Notes: generated from the letters alone by a model not told the origin. DNA of 64,000 nucleotides from Pseudoduganella namucuonensis (GCF_900116645.1 NZ_FPBO01000021.1:1-64000); one strand, 5' to 3'. Counted from the stretch's first letter, positions 27,213-35,556 are shown. A program made the numbers and translations.

Positions 27213-27325
27213 CGCCGCTTTGGGGTCAGACCCCGTCCCGTTGCTGACGCCGCTTCCATGCGGCATTGTCGGCGCGGGCGCGTTCGGCTGACGCCGCTTT
27301 GGGGTCTGACCCCAAAGCGGCGTCA
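27210..27325. repeat. Extragenic palindrome cluster with TGACGCCGCTT and GGGGTC units
   Basis: TGACGCCGCTT occurs at 27210, 27244 and 27289. At 27289-27325 it forms a perfect 37-bp palindrome (18-bp arms around one T). The copy at 27210 runs on into GGGGTCAGACCCC. The cluster fills the gap between the convergent LysR and rph genes, so it can serve as a terminator, but duplicated partial copies suggest a mobile or REP-like element. Confidence 0.88.
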
Positions 27326-27341
27326 ACAATGCGCCTGCGCT

Positions 27342-28076
27342 TCAGGCGGCCAGGTCCAGGGCCTGTTTCTGCAGCTTGACCAGGTCCGCGATGCCGGCCT
27401 GCGCCAGGTCCAGCAGGCGGTTCATGCCGGCGCGGTCGAAGGCGGCGCCTTCGGCCGTGCCCTGCACCTCGATGAAGTGGCCGGCGTCCGTCATCACCAC
27501 GTTCATGTCGGTGTCGCAGTCGGAGTCCTCCACATAGTCCAGGTCCAGCACCGGCATGCCCTTGTACACGCCGACCGAGATCGCGGCCACGAAGTGCTTG
27601 AGCGGCACGGCCGGTATCGCGCCGCGCTCCACCAATTTGCTGAACGCATCGTACGCGGCCACCATGGCGCCGGTGATGGAGGCGGTGCGGGTGCCGCCGT
27701 CGGCCTGGATCACGTCGCAGTCCAGGTTCAGCGTGCGCTCGCCGAAGGCCTCCAGGTCGAAGGCGGCGCGCAGCGAGCGGCCGATCAGGCGCTGGATCTC
27801 CTGCGTGCGCCCGCTTTGCTTGCCGCGCGCCGCCTCGCGGTCCATGCGGGTGTGCGTGGAGCGCGGCAGCATGCCGTATTCGGCCGTCAGCCAGCCCTGC
27901 CCTTTGCCCTTCAGGAAGCCCGGCACCTTGTCCTCGATGCTGGCGGTGCAGATCACCTTGGTGTCGCCGCATTCGATCAGCACCGAGCCCTCGGCGTGCT
28001 TGGTGTACTGGCGCGTCAAACGGATGGCGCGCAGCGCGTCCACGGGGCGGCCGCTGGGGCGGGATTCAAATGTCAT
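27342..28076 (-). CDS. rph: Ribonuclease PH
   Basis: 244 residues. The phosphorolytic exonuclease trims tRNA 3' ends. MTFESRPSGRPVDALRAI, GSVLIECGDTKVICTASIED, the RxxR-type TRMDREAARGKQSGRTQEIQ phosphate-binding region and LDCDVIQADGGTRTASITGA are diagnostic. The start codon lies inside the end of the PP2C gene (11-bp overlap), so the two are co-transcribed. Confidence 0.97.
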   Translation of the reverse strand: MTFESRPSGRPVDALRAIRLTRQYTKHAEGSVLIECGDTKVICTASIEDKVPGFLKGKGQGWLTAEYGMLPRSTHTRMDREAARGKQSGRTQEIQRLIGRSLRAAFDLEAFGERTLNLDCDVIQADGGTRTASITGAMVAAYDAFSKLVERGAIPAVPLKHFVAAISVGVYKGMPVLDLDYVEDSDCDTDMNVVMTDAGHFIEVQGTAEGAAFDRAGMNRLLDLAQAGIADLVKLQKQALDLAA

Positions 28077-29040
28077 TGTTGTTGTCTTTCCGTGTCAGTA
28101 ATTGGGATGATTTTTCTATCGCGCCCCGTATCTCGGCGATGGCGCGTTCGATCTCGTCTTCGTCGAAGGCGTCGACCGGGGCCTCGGCGTCCTGCCGCGC
28201 GGCGCCGCTGATCGTGGTGCTGACCTGGTCCTCGGCCAGCATCTCGGTGGAGATCGTGGTCGAGGCGCCGGTCGGAACGCCGGCCGCGCCGTCGGCGACG
28301 CCGCCGCCCTGCCACATGATGGCCAGCGCGGTGGCATTGTCGCTGGCCGGGCCGGCCATGGCGACCGCCGCGGTCAGCATGTCCGGCACGGCGCGCACCA
28401 CGGTCTGCGTGTGCAGGCGCTGCGCCATGTCCTCGTCGCCCAGCACCGCCCACAGGCCGTCCGAGCATAATAGCATCACGTCGCCGGGCAGCATGCTGGC
28501 GCGGCGCGACATCTCCACCTTCGGCAGCATGGAGGCGCCCAGGCAGTTATAGAGCTTGTTGCGGTCCGGGTGGGTGGTGCGCGCGGACGCGGGCACGGCG
28601 CCGCGCGCGATCAGGTTTTCCACGTGCGAGTGGTCGCGCGTGCGCGCCAGCACCTGGCCGCCGCGCATCCAGTACAGGCGAGAGTCGCCGCAGTGCGCCC
28701 AGGTGGCGATGTTGTGCTGGATCAGGCAGGCCACCACCGTGGTGCGCGGCGTGTCCGGCAGGTTGTGCATGGCCTTGTAGCGGTGGATCTCCTGGTGCGC
28801 GGCCAGGAAGGCCTCCTCCAGGAAGCGCTCCGGCTTCCTCACGTAGGGCGTGGCCTGTTGCTGGAACATGGTGGACAGGGTCTCGAGCGCGATGGTGGCG
28901 GCCACCTCGCCGCGCAGGTGGCCGCCCATGCCGTCGGCCAGCACCAGCAAGAGCGCGTCGCGCGTGAAGCTGTAGCCCATGCGGTCCTGGTTGACGCGGC
29001 GGCCGCCGATCTGGCTTTCCTGATACACGGAGAATTGCAT
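28066..29040 (-). CDS. PP2C-type serine/threonine phosphatase
   Basis: 324 residues. Metal-binding motifs of the PPM family are all present: RRVNQDRMGYS, LVLADGMGGHLRGEVAA, WAHCGDSRLYWM, LLCSDGLWAVL and SDNATALAI. The catalytic domain ends near residue 240; an acidic C-terminal tail of about 80 residues follows. It lies 10 bp downstream of the kinase gene and probably reverses its phosphorylations. Confidence 0.95.
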   Translation of the reverse strand: MQFSVYQESQIGGRRVNQDRMGYSFTRDALLLVLADGMGGHLRGEVAATIALETLSTMFQQQATPYVRKPERFLEEAFLAAHQEIHRYKAMHNLPDTPRTTVVACLIQHNIATWAHCGDSRLYWMRGGQVLARTRDHSHVENLIARGAVPASARTTHPDRNKLYNCLGASMLPKVEMSRRASMLPGDVMLLCSDGLWAVLGDEDMAQRLHTQTVVRAVPDMLTAAVAMAGPASDNATALAIMWQGGGVADGAAGVPTGASTTISTEMLAEDQVSTTISGAARQDAEAPVDAFDEDEIERAIAEIRGAIEKSSQLLTRKDNNNDI

Positions 29041-29050
29041 GACTATCCTT

Positions 29051-30043
29051 TCAGGATTGCAGCGTGGTCTGCGCCTCGCCCTTCTTGCGGCCGAAGCGGC
29101 CCAGCAGGCCGCGGAACTGGCCGCCCAGCTTTTCGAGCGCGCCCGGCTCGACGGGCGCGGCCAGCGGCGTTTGCAGCACCTTCTGCATCTCGAACAGGCT
29201 TTGCGGCCGCGCCAGCGGATCGATCTCCAGCGCGCGCCGCACCAGCGCCACCAGTTCCGGCGTGTACATGCCATCGAGCTTGGCGAAATGCCCCGCCATT
29301 TTATCCTCCTTGCGGCGCTGGTCGGCCGGCTGCGGCGGCGAACCGACCATGCAGGCGAACATGGCGGCGCCGATGCTGTAGACGTCCGTCCAGGGGCCCA
29401 GCTGCTCGGTCTTCACGTACAGCTCGGGCGGCGCGAAGCCGGGGGTGTACATGGGCGTGAGCATGGGCAGGTCGTTGTTCACGGTCTGGCGCGCGGCGCC
29501 GAAGTCCAGCAGCATGGGCGTGCCGTCGGTGCGCAGGTAGATGTTGGCCGGCTTCAGGTCCAGGTGCAGCAGCTTGCTGGCGTGGACCTCGCGCAGCCCT
29601 TTCAGCACCTGCAGGAAGATGCGGCGGATGAAGGCCTCGCCCAGTTTGCCGCCGCGCGCGCGCTGCGCCTGGATGTGCTCCTGCAGCGAATGGCCCGATT
29701 CGTAGGCCATAACCATATAAACCGTTTCGTTCGCGCGGAAGAAATTCAGCACTCTTACAACATTCGGATGCGAGATCCGCGCCAGCGCCCGGCCCTCCTC
29801 GAAGAAGCATTTGAGGCCGATACGGAACACCGGCAGATTGGCTTTCGCTATGGCGGGCGCGAGTTCGCCGGGCTGGCGCAGCGCCAGGGAACTGGGCAGA
29901 TACTCCTTGATCGCCACGGCGCCGCCCTCCGCGTCATAGGCGAGGTAAACAATACTGAACCCGCCGGACGCAATTTTCTTTACAATGCGATATCCAGCAA
30001 TTTCCAGACCATCGGGCAACGGGGCGTTGTTTTGTGCAGCCAT
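29051..30043 (-). CDS. Hanks-type serine/threonine protein kinase
   Basis: 330 residues. Gly-rich loop ASGGFSIVY, the ATP lysine in AIKEYLP, catalytic loop HLDLKPANI and DFGAAR, then APPE. The catalytic loop reads HLD instead of HRD, so it is a non-RD kinase that may not need activation-loop phosphorylation. It has no transmembrane or PASTA segment, so it is soluble. With PP2C and rph it forms one minus-strand operon, divergent from yicC. Confidence 0.95.
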   Translation of the reverse strand: MAAQNNAPLPDGLEIAGYRIVKKIASGGFSIVYLAYDAEGGAVAIKEYLPSSLALRQPGELAPAIAKANLPVFRIGLKCFFEEGRALARISHPNVVRVLNFFRANETVYMVMAYESGHSLQEHIQAQRARGGKLGEAFIRRIFLQVLKGLREVHASKLLHLDLKPANIYLRTDGTPMLLDFGAARQTVNNDLPMLTPMYTPGFAPPELYVKTEQLGPWTDVYSIGAAMFACMVGSPPQPADQRRKEDKMAGHFAKLDGMYTPELVALVRRALEIDPLARPQSLFEMQKVLQTPLAAPVEPGALEKLGGQFRGLLGRFGRKKGEAQTTLQS

Positions 30044-30115
30044 AGATTCCTCGCCTCAACATCCGGATTGTGTGGATAAATCACTGTTTTGTAAAGATTA
30101 AATCGGGGACATCCT

Positions 30116-31021
30116 TTGAGCATTTCCAGCATGACGGGCTACGCGGTTGCCACCAGCGAGAGCGCAGCCGGCACTCTGACGATCGAAATCAAGAGCGTCA
30201 ATTCGCGTTTTCTAGACTTGCAGTTTCGAATAAACGACGATTTGCGCGCGCTGGAACCCGATCTGCGGTCCGCCATCATGGGCGCCATCACGCGCGGCAA
30301 GGTGGAGCTGCGCCTGAGCTTCGGCCGCAAGGCCGCCGGCGCCGGCACCCAGGCGCTGAACATGGCGCTGCTGGAGGAGTTGTCGCGCTTGCAAGGAGAG
30401 GTGGGCAAGCATTTCGTCGCCGCTCCGGTGATGACTGTTGCGGAATTGCTGCGCTGGCCCGGCGTGATCGAGGAGGCCCAGATCGGCCAGGAGACGCTGC
30501 AGGCCGACGTGGCCGCGCTGATGGGACGCACCCTGTCGGCCTTCGTCACCAGCCGCCAGCGCGAGGGCGCGGCGCTGGAAGCCATGCTGGTTTCCCGCAT
30601 CGAGGCCATGGAGGCCATCGTCAAGCGCATCACGCCGCTGATCCCGCAGGTGGTGGCGGCCTTCCAGCAAAAGGCCGTGGAGCGCATGCAGGAGGCGCTG
30701 GGCCTGGCCTGCCAGGGCTCGAACACCAGCCTGTCGCGCCAGGACGCGATGGAGCGCATCCGTCAGGAAGTGATCCTGTACGGCATCCGCATCGACGTGG
30801 CCGAGGAACTGGGCCGCCTGTCGGCGCACCTGGGCGAGACCCGCCACATCCTGAAAAAGGGCGGCCAGGTCGGCAAGCGCCTGGACTTCATGATGCAGGA
30901 GCTGAACCGCGAAGCCAACACGCTGGGCGCCAAGGCCTCCGTCAAGGAGCTGGCCGACGCGTCGATGGAACTGAAGCTGCTGATCGAGCAGATGCGGGAG
31001 CAGGTGCAGAACCTGGAGTGA
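30116..31021 (+). CDS. yicC: YicC-family endoribonuclease
   Basis: 301 residues with the family start SSMTGYA and end VRQEVILYGIRIDVAEELGRL / GKRLDFMMQELNREANTLGAKA. YicC proteins are reported RNases. The start is probably the TTG at 30116: GGGGA lies 7 bp before it, while the first ATG (30131) is more than 20 bp from any such site and would remove conserved residues. Usually gmk and rpoZ follow yicC in Burkholderiales; here they are replaced by the camphor cluster. Confidence 0.92.
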   Translation: MSISSMTGYAVATSESAAGTLTIEIKSVNSRFLDLQFRINDDLRALEPDLRSAIMGAITRGKVELRLSFGRKAAGAGTQALNMALLEELSRLQGEVGKHFVAAPVMTVAELLRWPGVIEEAQIGQETLQADVAALMGRTLSAFVTSRQREGAALEAMLVSRIEAMEAIVKRITPLIPQVVAAFQQKAVERMQEALGLACQGSNTSLSRQDAMERIRQEVILYGIRIDVAEELGRLSAHLGETRHILKKGGQVGKRLDFMMQELNREANTLGAKASVKELADASMELKLLIEQMREQVQNLE

Positions 31022-31117
31022 GGTTTCAACAAGGGCGGCGCGCATTCCCTCCATTCGAGCCCGGCGAAGACTTTCACAGCCTGGGTGTCGCCCGTCGCCA
31101 TCTCCTCAAGCCTGCGA

Positions 31118-31744
31118 TCATGTTTCCGTTTGGCCCAGGGCCAGGGAATCCAGCAGCGCCTCAAGCATGGTCCGCTGCACCGCCTGATCGTTGCTCACAT
31201 CCTCGCCGTTTTTCAGTTCGCGGCGCTCGGCCACGGTGAAACATGCGGCGCCCAGGGCACCCGCCCATAGGAGGCGGACCGCGAATTCGGGGCTGCAATT
31301 CATACGGCCCTGCTCCTCCAGTCTCGACATGTCCCTGACGGCGTTCTCCAGTGTACTGGCGACCGCCTGCGGCGGCTCGCCAATCAAAATTTGCTGAATG
31401 ACGATGCGGCACATGCGTGGCTCTTCGTTCGCGAAGCGCATGAACGTCAGCCAACCGTCATGGATGCCTTGCCGGGTACCCTTGGTTCTCGCGCCACGCC
31501 GATAAGACGCCGCCACCGCGCGAAAGGTCTGATTGATGGCCGCCCGATGCAGTCCGTTCAAGTCGCCGTAATGGTGATACATGGCGGGCGCGCCAACCCC
31601 CGCCTCGGCGCAGATGGCGCGGGCGGTGGCGCCTTCGCGCCCGACGGAGCTCAGGAGCCGGATCGCGACCTTGAGCAGATCCTTCTTGGCTCGCCCCGCC
31701 GTCTCGACGGGGCGGCCCCGCCCTGCTTGCTTAGGATTGCTCAT
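31118..31744 (-). CDS. TetR-family transcriptional regulator
   Basis: 208 residues. The N-terminal HTH is EGATARAICAEAGVGAPAMYHHYGDLNGLH; the C-terminal helical domain would bind a ligand. It lies at the left edge of the camphor cluster. Camphor genes in Pseudomonas putida are repressed by a TetR protein (CamR), so this is a candidate, but I cannot align it with CamR from memory. Its own promoter (31821-31850) lacks the GTCAAC-N6-GTTGAC site; a different palindrome lies at 31942. It might instead control the membrane/oxidase-like genes at 32104. Confidence 0.9.
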   Translation of the reverse strand: MSNPKQAGRGRPVETAGRAKKDLLKVAIRLLSSVGREGATARAICAEAGVGAPAMYHHYGDLNGLHRAAINQTFRAVAASYRRGARTKGTRQGIHDGWLTFMRFANEEPRMCRIVIQQILIGEPPQAVASTLENAVRDMSRLEEQGRMNCSPEFAVRLLWAGALGAACFTVAERRELKNGEDVSNDQAVQRTMLEALLDSLALGQTET

Positions 31745-31820
31745 GGCGATGCCCGGCGGCGGTGAAAAATGTTGAAACAACGTGCATGGGTGCTTTTCTG
31801 ATGACGGATGAAGTAGCGCC

Positions 31821-31850
31821 ATTATAGGTCGCTTCCGGAGCCCGTCCCAA
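31821..31850 (-). promoter_or_regulatory. Sigma-70 promoter of the TetR gene
   Basis: Minus strand TTGGGA, 18-bp spacer, perfect TATAAT, about 77 bp before the ATG at 31744. Confidence 0.6.
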
Positions 31851-31941
31851 CCGCCCGGGCGCGCCGCCGGCGCCAGCCGTCCGGTCCCCGACATCCGCCG
31901 CGGGGCCGCATTTTGTGGATGACATGACAAATTTCGGGTGA

Positions 31942-31962
31942 TATTATAACGACGTTATATTA
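31942..31962. promoter_or_regulatory. Candidate TetR operator, TATAAC-GAC-GTTATA
   Basis: A near-perfect 21-bp inverted repeat centred on GAC lies in the 359-bp gap between the TetR gene and the divergent membrane protein gene. It is AT-rich and overlaps a possible -10 for the plus strand, with ATGACA 15 bp upstream as a weak -35. The rest of the gap shows nothing else I can support apart from the TetR promoter. Confidence 0.55.
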
Positions 31963-32103
31963 ATCCGGACAGCCTTCCGGAAGGGCCGGGAGGGCTGGCC
32001 GCCGCCCGGACATGGCACATCCCATCCGCCACCGGGACTCTGAAAAATTCCCGGGGCATTGTTAACAGGCCTGTCCAACGACGGGTCCATCTTGGAGACG
32101 AAA

Positions 32104-32844
32104 ATGGAAAAAGCGACAAAGCGAATTGTGGATATTTCTTTGGCATGGACCGGGCCGCTGTTCGTGCTCGGCTACATCCTGTTTTGGGCGGTGCTCGGGC
32201 ATAACGTTCCGCCTCCCAATATGATGGCGATGACACCTGACCAGCTCGTTTCGGAATATTACGGAAAGTACCAAAATGACATCGCGATCGGCATGGTCGG
32301 CTGCTGCGTGGTCGGCCTGCTATATCTTCCATGGTCGATGCTGCTCGCCTCCATGCTGCGCGAGGAGGATGGATCGCTGGGGGTGCTCAGCCTGATGGAA
32401 GCCGCCGGCGGCCTGTTGACGGCGTGGCTGCTGGCATTTTGCCCAGCGATCTGGGCCGCATGCGCCCTGCTCGCGACCAGCATTCCGGCATACATGATCA
32501 AGGCCATGCATGTGTTCACATGGGTGATCTATGACTGCACCTTCATGATCACCACGATCCAGTTGGCGGGCCTGGGCCTGTACACCATTCTGAACAGGAA
32601 GCAGAAAATCTTCCCCGCCTGGACCGGATGGTGCGCGATCGCGGTCGGCATCATTTTCCTGCCACTGGTGTTGATGCCGTTTGTCAGCGAGGGGCCGTTC
32701 ACAGTCGCGGGAAGCTGGAATTTCTACATCGTCTTCGGCACCTGGCTGTTCGCGTTCTTCACCCCTTACAGCTACTACATGCTGAAGGAAACCCTGGGCT
32801 ATAACGCGCGCGCCAAGCAGGCCTTTGCACCGGCGCTCGGATAG
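32104..32844 (+). CDS. Six-helix membrane protein of unknown function
   Basis: 246 residues with about six hydrophobic helices, for example SLAWTGPLFVLGYILFWAVL, MVGCCVVGLLYLPWSMLLA and FYIVFGTWLFAFFTPYSYYM. No signal peptide. A TTGGAG site precedes ATG 32104. I do not recognise a named family. It is followed by a cytochrome oxidase subunit III-like gene and a subunit IV-like gene on the same strand, so the three may form one membrane complex or unit. GC content is lower than in the neighbours, which may indicate transfer. Confidence 0.8.
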   Translation: MEKATKRIVDISLAWTGPLFVLGYILFWAVLGHNVPPPNMMAMTPDQLVSEYYGKYQNDIAIGMVGCCVVGLLYLPWSMLLASMLREEDGSLGVLSLMEAAGGLLTAWLLAFCPAIWAACALLATSIPAYMIKAMHVFTWVIYDCTFMITTIQLAGLGLYTILNRKQKIFPAWTGWCAIAVGIIFLPLVLMPFVSEGPFTVAGSWNFYIVFGTWLFAFFTPYSYYMLKETLGYNARAKQAFAPALG

Positions 32845-32927
32845 TTCAATCCCAGCCCAGGCGACAGGCGTCATCTTGCCGATGCCTGCGCCTGGGCACC
32901 GCACGCGCCGCCCCCACTGGAACCCCG

Positions 32928-33523
32928 ATGCAAAAACACCCATATCCACCGTACGTTTCCGAGGCTGGCCGCGCCCCCGGAACCAACGGCCTTTGGACTT
33001 TCCTGTTCATAGACATGATCATCTTCCTGTTGATCTTTTTCACCTTCATGAGCGAACGACTCTCGCACGCCGGGCAGTACACAAGGTCGCAACTTCAATT
33101 GAACGAACTATTCGGATTCGCCAACACGCTGATTCTTCTGACGAGTTCATGGATGGTGGTGGAGGCTGGAAGGCATCGAAGCGATGCATGCCAGCGCAAG
33201 TGTCACGCAGGCTGGGACTGGCGTTTCTGCTTGGACTCGCGTTTTCCGTGACCAAGCTGATCGAATATTTCCTCAAGATCGATCAGGGCCTCACTCCGGC
33301 CACCGATCCATTCCTTTCGTTTTACTTCTTTATCACCATGGTCCATTTTCTCCACGTCATCGTCGGGATGGGCCTCATCGCCTATTGCCGGAGGCACGCG
33401 TTCGCGCGCGCCGGCGCCAAGGAATACCACACGCTGCTGGAGAACGTCGGACTGTATTGGCATCTCGTCGATATCCTGTGGATCTTTATCTTCCCCATGC
33501 TTTATCTGGTGGGGCGCGCATGA
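32928..33523 (+). pseudogene. Cytochrome c oxidase subunit III-like (NorE-like) gene interrupted by a frameshift
   Basis: The first frame from ATG 32928 encodes about 80 residues with the heme-copper subunit III N-terminus (GTNGLWTFLFIDMIIFLLIFF, then LILLTSSWMVVEA). The match then moves to another frame near 33165-33180 and continues as RRLGLAFLLGLAFSVTKLIE, FYFFITMVHFLHVIVGMG and ENVGLYWHLVDILWIFIFPM to the stop at 33523. Together they give one full subunit III of about 200 residues. Either the gene is broken or one base is wrong in the sequence. The intact end and the ATGA overlap with the next gene favour a recent event or an error. Confidence 0.8.
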
Positions 33524-33792
33524 AAAACGTATTCGGCCGATGCACCACTGCCGGCGTATGGATTTTCCTGACCGTACTCACCCTGCTCTCCCTCGCGGTG
33601 TTCGAGAACGTCTCGTGGCGGGAGGCCGCGTCGGTACTGGCGGTGCTGGTTGCGATGACCAAGGTGCGGGTCGTGATCGTCAGCTTCATGGAGGTCGGGC
33701 GGGCACTTCCACACTGGCGCTTTCTGTTCGAGAGCTGGAATTTCGCGGCCGCGGCAACCATCGTCATCGGCTACGTTTCGAGCTTGCGCTGA
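33520..33792 (+). CDS. Cytochrome c oxidase subunit IV-like (NorF-like) protein
   Basis: 90 residues, three membrane helices (AGVWIFLTVLTLLSLAVF, ASVLAVLVAMTKVRVVIVSF and AAAATIVIGYVSSL), matching the small subunit IV / NorF family usually found after a NorE-type subunit III. The ATG overlaps the subunit III stop by four bases. No catalytic oxidase subunit (I or II) is in the window. Confidence 0.8.
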   Translation: MKNVFGRCTTAGVWIFLTVLTLLSLAVFENVSWREAASVLAVLVAMTKVRVVIVSFMEVGRALPHWRFLFESWNFAAAATIVIGYVSSLR

Positions 33793-33818
33793 GCGCATAG
33801 CCCGTCCCTTTTCCGCAC

Positions 33819-33856
33819 CTCCCCGTCAGTCAACATTACAGTTGACTGACGGGGAG
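33819..33856 (+). promoter_or_regulatory. Operator copy 1 (GTCAAC-N6-GTTGAC) before camA
   Basis: The core is at 33829-33846 (spacer ATTACA); the palindrome extends to 16-bp arms. It lies about 94 bp before the camA start. The right half gives TTGACT as a possible -35 with a weak CAGACT 17 bp downstream. Its stem could also end the upstream oxidase-like operon. Confidence 0.85.
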
Positions 33857-33939
33857 CCATATGTCAGACTCGTTGCACATGCTCGACACCTCTCATCCAA
33901 TTAGCGCCACCACAACCCAGGCAAGACAACGGAACTGAT

Positions 33940-35196
33940 ATGAACCACACCCTATTGATCGTTGGCGCCGGTTGCGGCGGCACCGAATTGGCGTTCGCCG
34001 CGCGCGCCGCCGGCTGGAGCGGCCCGGTCACCATCGTCGGGGCCGAAGCGGCCGCGCCGTACCATCGCCCGCCATTGTCCAAGGCCTACCTCAGCGGCGA
34101 GACCAGCGAGGCGTCCCTGCAAATCAAGGCGCCGGCGGTCTACGACAAGTTCAACATCGGCCTGATCACGGGAACGGCGGCCGCCGCGATCGACCGCCCG
34201 AACCGCCGTTTGCTTCTCGACGACGGCCGCGCGCTGCCGTACGACCGGCTGGCCCTGGCCACCGGAGGCCGTCCGCGCCCCCTGCCCGCGGCGGCCGGCG
34301 GCGCCGAATCGTGCGAGAATTTCCATTACCTCAGAACCAAGAGCGACGCCGCGGCGATCCGCGCCGGGTTTGGACCGGGCAAGCGGCTGGTGGTCATCGG
34401 CGGCGGCTACGTCGGCCTCGAGGTGGCCGCCGCCGCGCGCAAGGCCGGCATGCAGGTGACCTTGCTGGAAGTCGCCCCGCGCCTGCTGGCGCGCGTCACC
34501 GCCCCCCGCCTGTCGCAGTTTTACCTCGACACGCATCGCCGCGCCGGCGTCAACGTGCGCGTGGACGCGCATGTCGATGAACTGGAACTGACGGCGGACC
34601 GGCGCCGTGTCGCGGCCGTGCACTGCGCCGGCGGCCCGCCCATCGCGGCCGACCTGGTGGTGGCCGGCGTCGGCCTGGTGCCCAATACCGAACTGGCCAG
34701 CGCGGCCGGACTGGCGGTCGACAACGGCATCGTCGTGGACCACGAACTGCGCACCGCCGACCCGCACATCGCCGCCATCGGCGATTGCGGCAACCACCAC
34801 AGCGCCTTGTATGACCGGCGGGTGCGGATCGAATCGGTCCCGAACGCGCTCGAGCAGGCGAGAAAACTGGCGGCGCTGTTATGCGGCAAGACGCCGCGCC
34901 CCGACGCCGCGCCCTGGTTCTGGTCCGATCAGTACGACCTGAACCTGAAAATGGTCGGTCTTGCGCAAGGCCACGAGCGGGTCGTGTTGCGCGGCGACCC
35001 GGACCAGGGCGGCTTCAGCGCCTTCTATCTGCTGGGGAACCGCGTGCTGGCGGCCGACACGGTCAATCGCCCGCAGGAATTCGCCTTGGCAAAACGGATC
35101 GTCAATGAACGCATCGCCGTCGATGACGCCCTGCTGGCCGACGATACGCTGCCGCTGGAAGGCCTGATGGCGGCGACCGCGCCCGTTCCCGAATAA
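33940..35196 (+). CDS. camA: Putidaredoxin reductase homologue (FAD, NADH-dependent)
   Basis: 418 residues. It passes electrons from NADH to the 2Fe-2S ferredoxin encoded next. FAD-binding IVGAGCGGTELAFAARAAGW, PPLSKAYLSGE, LALATGGRPRPLP, NAD-binding VVIGGGYVGLEVAAAARKAG, GDCGNHHSALYDRRVRIESV and APWFWSDQYDLNLKMVGL follow the P. putida CamA sequence, as I remember it, closely from end to end. Here camA-camB are together, while camC and camD lie 5 kb away on the other strand. The operator copy at 33829 lies upstream. Confidence 0.93.
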   Translation: MNHTLLIVGAGCGGTELAFAARAAGWSGPVTIVGAEAAAPYHRPPLSKAYLSGETSEASLQIKAPAVYDKFNIGLITGTAAAAIDRPNRRLLLDDGRALPYDRLALATGGRPRPLPAAAGGAESCENFHYLRTKSDAAAIRAGFGPGKRLVVIGGGYVGLEVAAAARKAGMQVTLLEVAPRLLARVTAPRLSQFYLDTHRRAGVNVRVDAHVDELELTADRRRVAAVHCAGGPPIAADLVVAGVGLVPNTELASAAGLAVDNGIVVDHELRTADPHIAAIGDCGNHHSALYDRRVRIESVPNALEQARKLAALLCGKTPRPDAAPWFWSDQYDLNLKMVGLAQGHERVVLRGDPDQGGFSAFYLLGNRVLAADTVNRPQEFALAKRIVNERIAVDDALLADDTLPLEGLMAATAPVPE

Positions 35197-35225
35197 TTTC
35201 AACAGTTGGAGACCAGGAGAAGAAA

Positions 35226-35549
35226 ATGGCAAAAGTTATCTACATTACCGCGGCGGGAGAGCGCACCGAACTGGAAGTCGATGCGGGGGTCAATCTGATG
35301 CAGGCCGCCGTTTCCAACGGCATCTACGAGATCGTCGGCGACTGCGGCGGCAGCGCCAGTTGCGCCACCTGCCACGTCTACCTCGATCCCGCGTTCGCGC
35401 AACTGGTGCCGGCGCCCGGCCCGAGGGAGGAGCAGATGATGGGCAGCACGGCGTCCCCCAGGACCGCGGAAAGCCGGCTCAGCTGCCAGATCGTCATGGA
35501 GGAACAGCTCGACGGCATTATCCTGCGGATACCCGAAACCCAATGGTGA
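35226..35549 (+). CDS. camB: Putidaredoxin homologue, 2Fe-2S ferredoxin
   Basis: 107 residues with adrenodoxin-type cluster ligands in GDCGGSASCATCHVYL and the fourth Cys in SRLSCQI. LMQAAVSNGIYEIVGDCGGS is as in putidaredoxin, and the chain ends in Trp, as does putidaredoxin, where the terminal Trp matters for reducing P450cam. A strong AGGAGAAGAA site precedes the ATG. It follows camA by 29 bp in the same operon. Confidence 0.94.
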   Translation: MAKVIYITAAGERTELEVDAGVNLMQAAVSNGIYEIVGDCGGSASCATCHVYLDPAFAQLVPAPGPREEQMMGSTASPRTAESRLSCQIVMEEQLDGIILRIPETQW

Positions 35550-35556
35550 TGCGACA

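Noticed and set aside
31022..31117. Remnant of gmk after yicC
   Set aside because: No guanylate kinase motif in any frame of these 96 bases.
33793..33939. A separate small gene between the subunit IV-like gene and camA
   Set aside because: No start with a ribosome site; the stretch is explained by the operator and leader.
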